A DNA stretch of 64,000 bases from Actinomadura xylanilytica (GTDB taxonomy: Bacteria; Actinomycetota; Actinomycetes; Streptosporangiales; Streptosporangiaceae). The translations under genes and the position numbers were made by a program. Under the pieces are notes generated by a model. That model saw only the letters and a list, made by a program, of their open reading frames with translations, was not told the origin of the DNA and did not search any database. The number at the start of each line of letters is the position of its first letter. Position 1 is the stretch's first letter. Location: positions 62,001-126,000 of the forward strand of contig NZ_JASNWE010000001.1 in NCBI RefSeq assembly GCF_030283145.1, read 5' to 3'. Of the stretch, positions 34,214 through 42,161 are shown in pieces.

Positions 34214-34612
34214 TCACTGGCCGCCGCTGTACAGGACGTGATCAGGCGTAATGCGGACGGTAACGCGCTGCTCACCGGGCTGGCGGCCGGGGTAGCTGTC
34301 GACGCCCAGGTACTTCTTGGCGAGTGCGTCGATGTCGGCGTCCGCACCTTCGGTGTCCAGACGCGCTGAACCGGAGACGCTCACCCAGTGGAACGGGTCC
34401 TCGGGGTTGAGGAGGGAGACCGATACCCGCGCGTCCTGCCGAAGCTGCTTTTCCTTGGCACGTCCGATCGCGGTGTTGAAGTAGACGTCCTCACCGTCCA
34501 GGTCGACCCACACGATGGTCCCGTGGAGCGAGCCGTCTGGGCGCACGGTCGTCACCCATGCGGGGATCGGGCGGCGGAGTAGTTCCTTGGCCTCGGCGGA
34601 GAGTTCGCTCAT
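34214..34612 (-). CDS. PPOX-class (pyridoxamine 5'-phosphate oxidase fold) protein
   Basis: This 132-residue split-barrel protein shows the family pattern of actinobacterial PPOX-class F420-dependent or flavin-dependent enzymes: 'LLRRPIPAWVTTVRPDGSLHGTIVWVDLDGEDVYFNTAIGRAKEKQLRQDARVSVSLLNPEDPFHWVSVSGSARL'. It likely binds F420 or FMN and reduces a small molecule. ATG 34612 has AAGGAGG at the right spacing, the best ribosome site in this area. It sits upstream of the RaiA-like gene on the same strand, and both may respond to dormancy or stress (inference). Confidence 0.88.
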   Translation of the reverse strand: MSELSAEAKELLRRPIPAWVTTVRPDGSLHGTIVWVDLDGEDVYFNTAIGRAKEKQLRQDARVSVSLLNPEDPFHWVSVSGSARLDTEGADADIDALAKKYLGVDSYPGRQPGEQRVTVRITPDHVLYSGGQ

Positions 34613-35017
34613 GGTGATGTCCTCCTTGGTTCGGGCGGCATGGTGCCTCCGTAACGGAACCAGCCTTCCAGGCCGGCTGTTCCCGCGACTTCGGCGACCT
34701 GGCCGAATTACTGTCCGGAGTCGCACCAGGCCATTATCCGGAGCTCCACTTGACACCAAAAACAATAAGGATCTACGGTGGCGCGGCCGGACAATCGCCG
34801 CAAAAGAGCCGGAGTCGTCCCGGCACTTCCCGCACCGCCCGCGGCCATCGTGAACGGCAACGGCCACGACCACCGGGTCACCTTTCGATCGGGCACAGGC
34901 CACGGTCCGGTCATCGGCCGTACCGCCACAGCCGAAGACTTCCCATATCATGAATACCGCACTCTGGCGAAGACGCTTTATTTCATACTCCACAAAACAG
35001 TGAAGCGATCCTCTAGC
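34613..35017. other. Divergent intergenic region, 405 bp
   Basis: This gap lies between the PPOX gene and the HTH regulator. An open frame continues the regulator upstream to 34778, but that part lacks family similarity and overlaps a promoter-like sequence. A lower-GC patch at 34920-35010 may hold a second promoter close to the regulator start. Confidence 0.45.
34750..34779 (+). promoter_or_regulatory. Candidate sigma-70-type promoter
   Basis: A perfect -35 box TTGACA (34750-34755) is followed after 18 bp by TACGGT (34774-34779), a weak -10. The DNA between is unusually A-rich for this window. It points toward the HTH/DUF5753 gene. Confidence 0.4.
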
Positions 35018-35998
35018 ATGGGGCGGTGCCGTTCCGCCCATGCGCGGGCCCGTCGACTGGCTGGTGACCTCTTGCCCCAGGATGCATCTGCCCCAACACC
35101 TCCGGCCGAGGATGAACCGGCCGACGGTCGATTGATCGACATCCCGCGACGCGGCGGCCCCACCGTCCTGCGCATCCTGCTCGGCGCGCAACTGCGCCGG
35201 CTGCGGGAGGAGCGCGGGATCTCGACCGAGCAGGCCGGCTACGAGATCCGCGGCTCGCACTCCAAGATCAGCCGGATGGAGCTGGGCCGCGTCGGCTTCA
35301 AGGAGCGCGACGTCTCCGACCTCCTCACCCTCTACGGCGTCACCGCCGCCGAGGACCGGGACCCGCTCCTGGAACTCGCCCGCGAGGCCAACACCCCGGG
35401 CTGGTGGCACCGCTACGGCGACGTCCTGCCGAGCTGGTTCGAGGTCTACCTCGGCCTCGAAGAGGCCGCTTCACTGCTGCGGACCTACGAGCTCCAGTTC
35501 GTGCCCGGCCTCCTACAGACCGAGGACTATGCCCGCGCGGTAGTACGGCTCGGTTTCCCCGACTCCTCCGAGGAGGAGGTCGAACGCCGCGTCGCGCTGC
35601 GCAAGAGCCGCCAGGAACGCTTCACGGCGCCGGGCGCGCCCACTCTGTGGGCAGTGGTGGACGAGGCCGTGGTGCGACGCCCCCTCGGCGGACGCGAGGT
35701 GATGCGCCATCAGCTCGAGCAGCTCATCTCGATCTCCGAGCTGCCCAACGTGACCTTGCAGATCGTCCGGTTCGGCGCCGGTGGCCACGCCGCCGCCGGC
35801 GGCCCCTTCACGATCCTGCGGTTCGCCGAGCCGGGCCTCTCCGACGTCGTCTACCTCGAGCAGCTCACCAGTGCCCTGTACCTCGACAAGCCGACCGACG
35901 TCGACATCTACATGCGGGCGATGAACAACCTGTGCATCACCGCCGCCCGCCCCGACGACACCGGCAGCCTCCTCACCGAGGTGCTCCGCGAAATGTGA
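35018..35998 (+). CDS. HTH regulator with DUF5753 domain
   Basis: A 326-residue XRE-type HTH protein: the DNA-binding domain is at 'LLGAQLRRLREERGISTEQAGYEIRGSHSKISRMELGRVGF', followed by the DUF5753 ligand-like domain 'WWHRYGDVLPSWFEVYLGLEEAASLLRTYELQFVPGLLQTEDYARAV' through 'DVVYLEQLTSALYLDKPTDVDIYMRAMNNL'. Such genes are very common in Streptosporangiales and Streptomyces and are usually followed by a small DUF397 gene, which is not present here. The start is uncertain: ATG 35018 gives a normal length, while a GTG at 34778 would add 80 residues without similarity. Confidence 0.88.
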   Translation: MGRCRSAHARARRLAGDLLPQDASAPTPPAEDEPADGRLIDIPRRGGPTVLRILLGAQLRRLREERGISTEQAGYEIRGSHSKISRMELGRVGFKERDVSDLLTLYGVTAAEDRDPLLELAREANTPGWWHRYGDVLPSWFEVYLGLEEAASLLRTYELQFVPGLLQTEDYARAVVRLGFPDSSEEEVERRVALRKSRQERFTAPGAPTLWAVVDEAVVRRPLGGREVMRHQLEQLISISELPNVTLQIVRFGAGGHAAAGGPFTILRFAEPGLSDVVYLEQLTSALYLDKPTDVDIYMRAMNNLCITAARPDDTGSLLTEVLREM

Positions 35999-36001
35999 CC
36001 C

Positions 36002-36514
36002 TCACGAGGCGGCCCCGGTTTCGGCCTGCCTCTGGGGAGACGGCCCTTCGGCCGAACCGGCGTTCTTCGCTTCACCGGGGACGCCGGGCGGCAGCACCCG
36101 CTCGTCGCGGCTGCGACTGTTCCCGCGGAACTCGGCGATGACGCCTCCGTCCTGGACGCGGCGCACGGTCACGTCGTAGACCCCGCTTCTGCCGTAGCGG
36201 GTGCGCTCCACGGCGGTCGCCTCGAGCACGTCGCCGGTACGCGCCGGCGCGACGAACACCACGTCTGCGGCAGCCGCGACCGTGACGGTGTCATGGGTGT
36301 TGCACGCATAGGCGAACGCGGTGTCGGCCAGCAGGAACAGATACCCGCCGTGCGCGATGTCGAAGCCGTTCACCATCGTCCCGGTGAGGGTCATGCGCAG
36401 ACGCGCCCGCCCCGGTGCGATCTCGGCGATCTCGATGCCGAGATGCTGTGCCGCCCTGTCTCTCGCATACAACGTCTCGGCGCATCGCCGCGCCAGTTCC
36501 GCCGCGTCGCTCAT
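36002..36514 (-). CDS. PaaI-like acyl-CoA thioesterase (hotdog fold)
   Basis: The 170-residue protein has the PaaI hotdog signature: 'GTMVNGFDIAHGGYLFLLADTAFAYACN' (HGG, with Asp in LADTAFA), then 'DVVFVAPARTGDVLEATAVERTRYGRSGVYDVTV'. It should cleave aromatic or short acyl-CoA thioesters, for example in phenylacetate metabolism, although no paa genes are nearby. The last ~28 residues are a low-complexity tail beyond the family's usual end. ATG 36514 has no strong ribosome site. Divergent from the deazaflavin gene by 84 bp. Confidence 0.88.
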   Translation of the reverse strand: MSDAAELARRCAETLYARDRAAQHLGIEIAEIAPGRARLRMTLTGTMVNGFDIAHGGYLFLLADTAFAYACNTHDTVTVAAAADVVFVAPARTGDVLEATAVERTRYGRSGVYDVTVRRVQDGGVIAEFRGNSRSRDERVLPPGVPGEAKNAGSAEGPSPQRQAETGAAS

Positions 36515-36598
36515 CCAGCCAGCGTATTGATCTGTTCGGGCTTGGGAAGGTCCTTCCTGTACGCAACATCGTCCAGCAGCTTGGGAGAAGGAGAGCCG

Positions 36599-37000
36599 AT
36601 GCTGTTCGGCAAGGAGCACGTCAAGCGTTACCAGGAGACCGATGGAGCCGAGGGGCACGACTGGCAGGGCACTGTCACACTCCTGCTCACCACCACCGGA
36701 CGGCGCAGCGGCGAGCCGCGCACGACGCCTCTGATCTACCAGCAGGACGGTGACGCCTACGTCGTCGTCGCGTCCAAGGGCGGCGACGAGGAGAACCCGC
36801 TGTGGTACCTGAACCTTCAGGCGAACCCGGAGGTGCGGGTTCAGGTCCTCGGCGACAGGTTCACCGCGCGCGCCCGTACCGCGACCGTGGAGGAGAAGCC
36901 GGCACTCTGGAAAAAGATGGCGGCGATCTGGCCGTCCTATGACGAGTACCAGCAGAAGACCGGCCGGGACATCCCTGTGGTCGTCCTCGAGCGTGTCTAA
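36599..37000 (+). CDS. Nitroreductase/deazaflavin-dependent oxidoreductase (Ddn family)
   Basis: A 133-residue F420-dependent split-barrel protein of the Ddn/FGD-partner family: 'LLTTTGRRSGEPRTTPLIYQQDGDAYVVVASKGGDEENPLWYLNLQANPEVRVQV' is a close fit to the family core, which binds the deazaflavin F420 through the Ser-Lys-Gly-Gly stretch. It would reduce quinones or nitro compounds with F420H2. The ATG has GGAGA upstream. The window therefore suggests an F420-producing actinobacterium. Confidence 0.92.
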   Translation: MLFGKEHVKRYQETDGAEGHDWQGTVTLLLTTTGRRSGEPRTTPLIYQQDGDAYVVVASKGGDEENPLWYLNLQANPEVRVQVLGDRFTARARTATVEEKPALWKKMAAIWPSYDEYQQKTGRDIPVVVLERV

Positions 37001-37162
37001 TCGCGTCCCGACCGGTGTCCGGCTGTCGGGGCGCCGGCCGGGCGGCCGGCCCGGCGCGCCGCACGGTTCCCTTTCGCCGCGGACGCCGGGCCGTGTAGCG
37101 TCCGTTGGGAACATCCGTTCGACCTGCCGTCCATCTGAGGCCGCCGAGGTGCCAAGGTGCCC

Positions 37163-38239
37163 ATGTCACGAAATGCTCGCGACACTGCTCCTTGCCCGCC
37201 GCGAGTACTACGGCGCTGGGGTATGGAGGACGGCGGCGCGGGCGAACCAGTGGAGGTGCCGTCCGGTTCCGCCCGCCGCTGCTGGCGGGCCGACACCGCC
37301 GAGGGACCGTTCTTCCTGAAGGAGTACGAGAGCCTCGATAGGCGGCGAGTCCTGTTCCAGCACACCGTGACGTCGTCGCTCGACGCAGCGGGGTTGCCGG
37401 TGCTCGCACCGGTCCCGGCTCGTGGCGGACGCACCCTGGTCACCTCGGGCGGACGCGGGTACGTGCTGTACCCATGGGTCGCCGGGAGGCGCCGAGGCGG
37501 GCTCGAGCTGACGTTCGGCCAGTGCGAGGGGCTCGGTGAGCTGCTCGGCCGCCTGCACGCGGAGATGGACCGTCTCACCGATCCAGTCCAGCAGAGCATG
37601 CTGGTTCCCACACCGCGCGCCGCGGAGGCGGTCGCCGTCATCGACCGCATGCTGGAGGCGCTTCCCGCAGACGGGAACGACTTCGCCGCGCTGTCCGGCC
37701 GGCGTCTGCGGGAACGCCACTCGCTGCTGACCGGATTCGCCGACCATCAGCCTCCTGAGATGGAGGTGAGCACGGTCAGTCACCTGCACGGTTCGTTCCA
37801 CGCCGGGCACCTGCGCTACGGCGGATCGGGGAACGTCACCGCCGTCCTCGGGTGGGGCGGGCTGACGACCGGGCCGGTCGCCGGTGAGCTGATCCGGGCC
37901 GCGGCCCGGCTGTTCGCCTGCGAGAACGAGCGGGGCTTGGACCTCGACCGGGTCCAGGCGTTCGTGCGCGGACACCGCGCCGCCTTCCCGCTCGACGCCG
38001 GCCAGATCCAGTCGGCCGTGCACCGTGAATGGTGGGAGCGGCTCTGCGACGTCACGCCGTTGCGGCACCGCTATCTCGGCGAGGAAGAGCCGGGCGAGCG
38101 CGGTTCGCAGGGCGCGGCGGCGCTCGTGGCGTGGTGGTCGTCGCAACTGGAGCGCACCCTCGACGTCTTCGCCGCCCCGTACACCGACCGGACCACGTCC
38201 TCCGCGGGCCCGCCCGGCGGCAGCCCGGCGTTCGGCTGA
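37163..38239 (+). CDS. APH/choline-kinase-fold protein, catalytic residues missing
   Basis: This 358-residue protein follows the plan of aminoglycoside phosphotransferase-like kinases: N-lobe 'FFLKEYESLDRRRVLFQHTVTSSLDAAGLPVLAPVPARGG' with the ATP Lys, hinge 'YVLYPWVAGR', then 'LGELLGRLHAEMD'. The Brenner motif HGDxHxxN reads HGSFHAGH (Ser211 in place of the catalytic Asp) and the metal-binding 'DWD/DFD' reads GWGG (Gly230, Gly232). It is therefore probably a pseudokinase. ATG 37163 follows AAGG; GTG 37157 is possible. No partner gene suggests its role. Confidence 0.75.
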   Translation: MSRNARDTAPCPPRVLRRWGMEDGGAGEPVEVPSGSARRCWRADTAEGPFFLKEYESLDRRRVLFQHTVTSSLDAAGLPVLAPVPARGGRTLVTSGGRGYVLYPWVAGRRRGGLELTFGQCEGLGELLGRLHAEMDRLTDPVQQSMLVPTPRAAEAVAVIDRMLEALPADGNDFAALSGRRLRERHSLLTGFADHQPPEMEVSTVSHLHGSFHAGHLRYGGSGNVTAVLGWGGLTTGPVAGELIRAAARLFACENERGLDLDRVQAFVRGHRAAFPLDAGQIQSAVHREWWERLCDVTPLRHRYLGEEEPGERGSQGAAALVAWWSSQLERTLDVFAAPYTDRTTSSAGPPGGSPAFG

Positions 38240-38291
38240 CCTGGCCATTCCCACCTAAATTTGGAGATAGCACCCTCTTGTGCACTCTAAC

Positions 38292-38320
38292 TTGACCGGA
38301 CATTACAGATTGGCTAGCGT
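38292..38320 (+). promoter_or_regulatory. Candidate promoter of the TetR gene
   Basis: TTGACC (38292-38297), 17-bp spacer, TAGCGT (38315-38320). Transcription would begin at or next to the ATG at 38327, so the tetR transcript may be nearly leaderless, which agrees with the lack of a ribosome site. The AT-rich TAATTT-type stretch around 38255-38290 is also unusual locally. Confidence 0.4.
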
Positions 38321-38326
38321 CCTCCC

Positions 38327-38917
38327 ATGGCGCGTACAAGGGAGTTCGACACCGGTGCCGCGGTCGCCGCGGCGATGGACGTCTTCTGGGATCGAGGCTA
38401 TGAGGCGACCTCGATCCAGGACCTGGTGGAGGCCACGGGCGTCGGCCGCGGCTCGCTGTACGCGGCGTTCGGCAGCAAGGACGGGCTGTACGAGGCCGCA
38501 CTGCGGCACTACGCCGCGCACTCCACGGGACGGATGGCCGAGCGGCTCGGCCGCGAGGCCCCGGTCCGCACCGTGCTGCGCGATCTGCTGTACAGCGTGG
38601 TGGAGGACATCGTCGCCAATCCTGGGAGGCGCGGCTGCCTGATGACCAACACGGCGGTGGAGCGACTGCCCCGCGATCCGACTGCGGGTGCGATCGTCGG
38701 TGCCGCGTTCGACCGGGTCGCCGAGTCGGTAACGGCCGCCCTGCGGCGCGGCCGGGCCGCCGGCGAACTGCCGCCGGACACCGACCTGACCGCCCTGGCC
38801 GATCTGTTCACCACGGTCATCCAGGGACTGCGCGTGCAGGGCAAGACCGGCGCCGACCGGCGCCGGCTGATCACGGTGGTCGACGCGGCGCTGAAGGCCC
38901 TGCCCGGTCCGGGGTAG
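38327..38917 (+). CDS. TetR-family transcriptional regulator
   Basis: A 196-residue TetR protein: HTH 'DVFWDRGYEATSIQDLVEATGVGRGSLYAAFGSKDGLYEAAL' (residues ~18-59) and a C-terminal ligand domain of the TetR_C_16/YcdC-like type with 'NPGRRGCLMTNTAVERLPRDPTAGAIVGAAFDRV', where the conserved Cys may sense an electrophile. It lacks a ribosome site. The gene it probably once controlled, a 3-hydroxyisobutyrate dehydrogenase-like gene, follows 91 bp later but is broken. Confidence 0.92.
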   Translation: MARTREFDTGAAVAAAMDVFWDRGYEATSIQDLVEATGVGRGSLYAAFGSKDGLYEAALRHYAAHSTGRMAERLGREAPVRTVLRDLLYSVVEDIVANPGRRGCLMTNTAVERLPRDPTAGAIVGAAFDRVAESVTAALRRGRAAGELPPDTDLTALADLFTTVIQGLRVQGKTGADRRRLITVVDAALKALPGPG

Positions 38918-39008
38918 GCGCCCCCGGGGGGCTGGTCGGGCACGCCCCGCCAAGCCGTCCGGGCACCCCTATCTTTAACGCACAGTCAAGAAAGCGGAGG
39001 TTTCGATC

Positions 39009-39185
39009 ATGACTGCTGCCGCCTTGCCGGGCACCGGGATCATGGGCGCCGCGATGGCCCGCAACCTGCTCAAGGACGGCCTGCGCGTGACGGTCTGGAA
39101 CCGCACCAGATCCCGGGCCGAACCACTCGCGGCCGGTCACGGCCGAGGTGCTGGCGCTGGCACTGGCCTCGACTTCCCTCCCTGA
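39009..39185 (+). pseudogene. N-terminal stump of a 3-hydroxyisobutyrate dehydrogenase-like gene
   Basis: From ATG 39009 (GCGGAGG upstream) 37 residues match the Rossmann start of NAD-dependent beta-hydroxyacid dehydrogenases: 'LPGTGIMGAAMARNLLKDGLRVTVWNRTRSRAEPLAA'. After that the frame becomes a short glycine-rich tail and stops at codon 59. Normal members are ~290 residues, and no catalytic domain is found downstream. The gene is a 3' deletion remnant, sitting between its probable TetR regulator and an unrelated phosphatase gene. Confidence 0.75.
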
Positions 39186-39240
39186 CCCGCCCGGGCCGTC
39201 CTGAGGCGACCGCCTGGACCCGCGGCCCAGGCCCGTCGGC

Positions 39241-39897
39241 TCAGGCCGACGGCAGGTGGGCGCTGCTGCCGGCGATGACGAGGAAGCCCTCGGGACCGCC
39301 AGGGCGGAGCTCGACGATCGCTCCGTTCGGGACCGCGCACGTGTCGAGGAAGTGGCGGAACTCCGCCATGGCGGCCGAATCCGGGGTGGTGACACCGGTC
39401 AGTAGCGACCACATCAAGGCGCGCATGAAGAGCCCATGGGTGAACACCGCCACCAGGCCGCCCCTTCTCTTGGCGAGACGCTCCCGGAAGACGCGAGTGC
39501 GAACGACCAGGTCCTGGAACGACTCCCCGTCCCCGCCATTGACATAGGCGGGGTCGGCACGCTCCCAGTAGGCGTCGGCGAACGGGCGGCGCCCCTCGTT
39601 CGTCGTCTGCGGGCCGTGCAGGGCGCCCAGGTAGGTGAACTCCTGAACGGGCCACTCTTCGTACGGCACCGCGGGGAATCGATCGATCGTCGGGCGGGCG
39701 GTCTCCCGGGCGCGGACGAACGTCGAGCTCACAATGAGGGCGGGCGCCTCAGGAAACGCGGCCGCGACGCTCTCGGCCTGAGCGCGGCCGACCTCGGTCA
39801 AGGGCGCTACTCCTGGCCCGTTGGTGGGCAGGCCGGCGTTGGACTCGCTCTGCCCGTGCCGGATCAACCACACCCGGGGTCCCGCAACGTCGATCAT
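39241..39897 (-). CDS. Histidine phosphatase family protein
   Basis: The 218-residue enzyme has the RHG catalytic motif (VWLIRHGQSESN, nucleophile His at about residue 14), the second Arg in 'STFVRARETARP', a Glu/Asp acid region, and the second catalytic His in 'AVFTHGLFMRAL'. It is a cytosolic phosphomonoesterase of the phosphoglycerate-mutase-like fold; substrate unknown. ATG 39897 is the first start before homology begins; the ribosome site is weak. It is divergent from the VOC gene. Confidence 0.9.
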   Translation of the reverse strand: MIDVAGPRVWLIRHGQSESNAGLPTNGPGVAPLTEVGRAQAESVAAAFPEAPALIVSSTFVRARETARPTIDRFPAVPYEEWPVQEFTYLGALHGPQTTNEGRRPFADAYWERADPAYVNGGDGESFQDLVVRTRVFRERLAKRRGGLVAVFTHGLFMRALMWSLLTGVTTPDSAAMAEFRHFLDTCAVPNGAIVELRPGGPEGFLVIAGSSAHLPSA

Positions 39898-40040
39898 GGG
39901 GCAAGGCTGGCATGCAGGCCCGGCTCCCGAAAGGCCACCACCCCGCAACGCGACCGGAACAGCAACCGACAGAGCGCGCACGGCACACGGCGGACGGCGG
40001 ACGGCGCAGGGCGAGCGCGGTGGCGGGGTAGGGAGTGGGC

Positions 40041-40439
40041 ATGGAGGTATTGAGCAGTCGAATCCTGCTGCGTCCGTCCGATCCGGCGGAGTGCAGACGG
40101 TTCTACCGGGATGTGCTGGGGCTCGCGGTGTACCGGGAGTTCGGGCCGCCGGAGGCGCCGGGCGTGGTGTTCTTTCTCGGGGCGGGGTTCCTGGAGGTGT
40201 CCGGGGATGGCTCCAGCGGGGCCGGCGGCATGGACGGCGCGCCGATGATCTGGCTCCAGGTCCGCGACGTGCGCGCCGAGCACGCACGGCTCGCCGCGGC
40301 CGGGGCCCGGGTGACGCGGGAGCCGCGCGCGGAGCCGTGGGGCCTGGTCGAGATGTGGATCGAGGACCCCGACGGCGTCAAGATCGTTATGGTGGAGGTG
40401 CCCGCGGACCATCCGCTGCGCCGCGATCCCCGGTCGTGA
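40041..40439 (+). CDS. VOC family protein
   Basis: A 132-residue vicinal-oxygen-chelate protein: 'SSRILLRPSDPAECRRFYRDVLGLAVYREFG' starts the first module, and 'WLQVRDVRAEHARLAAAGARVTREPRAEPWGLVEMWIEDPDGVKIVMVEVP' forms the second, with the metal Glu in 'KIVMVEVP'. The family includes glyoxalases and drug-binding resistance proteins. ATG 40041 has GGGAG upstream; the methyltransferase follows 12 bp after its stop, so the two form an operon. Confidence 0.9.
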   Translation: MEVLSSRILLRPSDPAECRRFYRDVLGLAVYREFGPPEAPGVVFFLGAGFLEVSGDGSSGAGGMDGAPMIWLQVRDVRAEHARLAAAGARVTREPRAEPWGLVEMWIEDPDGVKIVMVEVPADHPLRRDPRS

Positions 40440-40451
40440 GGAGCCGCTCCG

Positions 40452-41078
40452 ATGCCACGTCCAGGCCCCAGGGCCACGACCGACAACTACTGGAACCACA
40501 ACACGCATTTTCACGACGTCGTGCTCCGCTCGGTGCCGCGCGGCTGCGGCGAGGCCTTGGACGTGGGCTGCGGCGACGGGCTGCTGGCGCGACGGCTGGC
40601 CTCTCGCGCCGCGCACGTCACCGGCATCGACCGGTCGCCGGAGATGATCGAGCGGGCCCGGACGCTGAGCGCGAAGCACGGCAACGTCGAGTTCATGGAG
40701 GCGGACGCGCTGGCCTGCGACCTGCCCGCCGAGGGCCACGACTTCGTGTGCAGCGTCACCGCGATCCACCACATGGACTTCACCGCGGCGCTGACCGCCA
40801 TGCGGGAGACGCTGCGTCCGGGCGGGAGCCTGGTCGTCATCAGCCTCGCCAACAGCGGGACTCTGGGCGACCGGGTGTACAGCCTCACCTGCATCCCGGT
40901 GCACCACTACCACCGGTTCCGCAACCGGAGGCGCGCGGGCGATCCGGGGGCGCCGATCGCCTGGCCGGACATGACCTGGAGCGAGGTGCGCGAAGAGGCG
41001 GCCCGGCTGTTGCCGGGCGCGCGTTTCCGGCGGCACCGGCTGTGGCGCTATTCCATCGTGTGGCGCAAACCGCGCTGA
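40452..41078 (+). CDS. Class I SAM-dependent methyltransferase
   Basis: The 208-residue protein has the methyltransf_11/25 fold: motif I 'ALDVGCGDGLLARRLASRAAHVTGIDRSPEMIERA' (SAM-binding GCGDG and the acidic Asp), 'FMEADALACDLPAEGHDFVCSVTAIHHM' (motifs II-III) and 'RPGGSLVVISL'. It methylates a small molecule of unknown identity. The ATG has GAGGAG upstream within the VOC gene's tail region, so it is cotranscribed with that gene. Confidence 0.93.
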   Translation: MPRPGPRATTDNYWNHNTHFHDVVLRSVPRGCGEALDVGCGDGLLARRLASRAAHVTGIDRSPEMIERARTLSAKHGNVEFMEADALACDLPAEGHDFVCSVTAIHHMDFTAALTAMRETLRPGGSLVVISLANSGTLGDRVYSLTCIPVHHYHRFRNRRRAGDPGAPIAWPDMTWSEVREEAARLLPGARFRRHRLWRYSIVWRKPR

Positions 41079-41097
41079 TTCGCTCACCCCCACGAAA

Positions 41098-41124
41098 ACT
41101 GGAAAAGACTGGAATTGTCTGGAA
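41098..41124 (+). promoter_or_regulatory. Three 10-bp-phased CTGGAA repeats
   Basis: CTGGAA occurs at 41099, 41109 and 41119, exactly 10 bp apart, as ACTGGAAAAG, ACTGGAATTG, TCTGGAAGCT. This places the same face of each repeat on one side of the helix, as at sites for cooperative activators or repressors. The array ends 20 bp before the first ATG of the nuclease-helicase operon. Role is inferred. Confidence 0.55.
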
Positions 41125-41144
41125 GCTGCGATACGCTCCTCCGC

Positions 41145-42161
41145 ATGTCGACGGCCCCCGATGTGCTGGAAGCACGCATCACCGAGTTGCGCGCGGCGGT
41201 GCGGCGGGCGGTGTCCGGCGGCGACCGGCGGGCGGCGCGCGAACTGCGCGCCGAACTGCGCCAGGCCGAGAGCGATTGGGACGACGCCGTGCTCGGCGAA
41301 GGCGCGGGAGGACTCTCCGGCGCCGACGCCCTGGAGGCGGGCCCCGAAGAGGCCGTCCATGTCCGGGACACCGGTTCCTCCGGTCTCGGCCGCGGCGAGG
41401 CCGCTCGACCGTCCGGGGCGGGCTCGGCGGAGTTGAGCGTCGTCGGCGACACGCGGGCGTCCGGGAGTTCGCGGCGGGGGATGCTCCCCGTCCGCGAGCA
41501 GGTCCACCAGGCGCTGACGCTGCTCGGCGCGCCCGCCGCGCCCAAGCTGATCGGGTCGGTGTACTCGGCGTTCTTTCCCGGCGAGGTCGCCGGGACCCGG
41601 CTCACGAGCCTGCGCCGCGACGAGGAGCGCTCGTTCCGGACCGCCCCGTACGCCCGGCCCTACTACCTGTGCGCCGCGCTGACCGCCGACCTGCTCGCCC
41701 CAGCGCGCGGCATGCTCACCGTGAGCACGTGGCCGCTGGAGCAGCGGATCGCCGGGCCGCTCAGCCCGCGCACCGACTTCCTCACCGCCGCGATCCGCGT
41801 CGCCGAGCACGCGGGACGGGGCGGGGCGCGGCCCGCCGCGAGCGTGCAGCGGTTGCTGTGGCGCTTCGCGTCCAACATTCCCGGTGCGGCCACCGGTACG
41901 GTCGGTACAGTCGATCCGGCCGACCTCATGGAGGCCGCGCGGGCCGAGCTGGACGTGCATCGGGAGGCCGATGCGCGGCAGCGCGCGCGGGCCGCCGAAC
42001 GGGCCCGCGCCCAGCTCGACGACGCCGAGCGTTTGTTCGGCAGCCGGCTGCGGGCGATGCGGCGGGCCGCCGGGGACGGCCGGGCCGGTGGCCCGGGACC
42101 GGCCCCGGGGGGACCGACCGCCTCGGTGCGCAGCGCCACCCACGGAGAAGACGAGCGATGA
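41145..42161 (+). CDS. Nuclease-helicase operon protein 1, possible winged-helix protein
   Basis: A 338-residue protein that I do not recognise by name. The first 35 residues form a charged helix (LEARITELRAAVRRAVSGGDRRAARELRAEL pattern), followed by a disordered Gly/Ser/Glu linker to about residue 105. Residues ~110-190 look like a winged-helix domain (VREQVHQALTLLGAPAAPKLIGSVYSAFF, 'RLTSLRRDEERSF'). A long charged helical tail ends the protein. ATG 41145 has no clear ribosome site and the transcript may be nearly leaderless. Its stop overlaps the next ATG (ATGA), so it belongs to the nuclease-helicase operon, perhaps as its regulator or DNA-binding subunit. Confidence 0.8.
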   Translation: MSTAPDVLEARITELRAAVRRAVSGGDRRAARELRAELRQAESDWDDAVLGEGAGGLSGADALEAGPEEAVHVRDTGSSGLGRGEAARPSGAGSAELSVVGDTRASGSSRRGMLPVREQVHQALTLLGAPAAPKLIGSVYSAFFPGEVAGTRLTSLRRDEERSFRTAPYARPYYLCAALTADLLAPARGMLTVSTWPLEQRIAGPLSPRTDFLTAAIRVAEHAGRGGARPAASVQRLLWRFASNIPGAATGTVGTVDPADLMEAARAELDVHREADARQRARAAERARAQLDDAERLFGSRLRAMRRAAGDGRAGGPGPAPGGPTASVRSATHGEDER

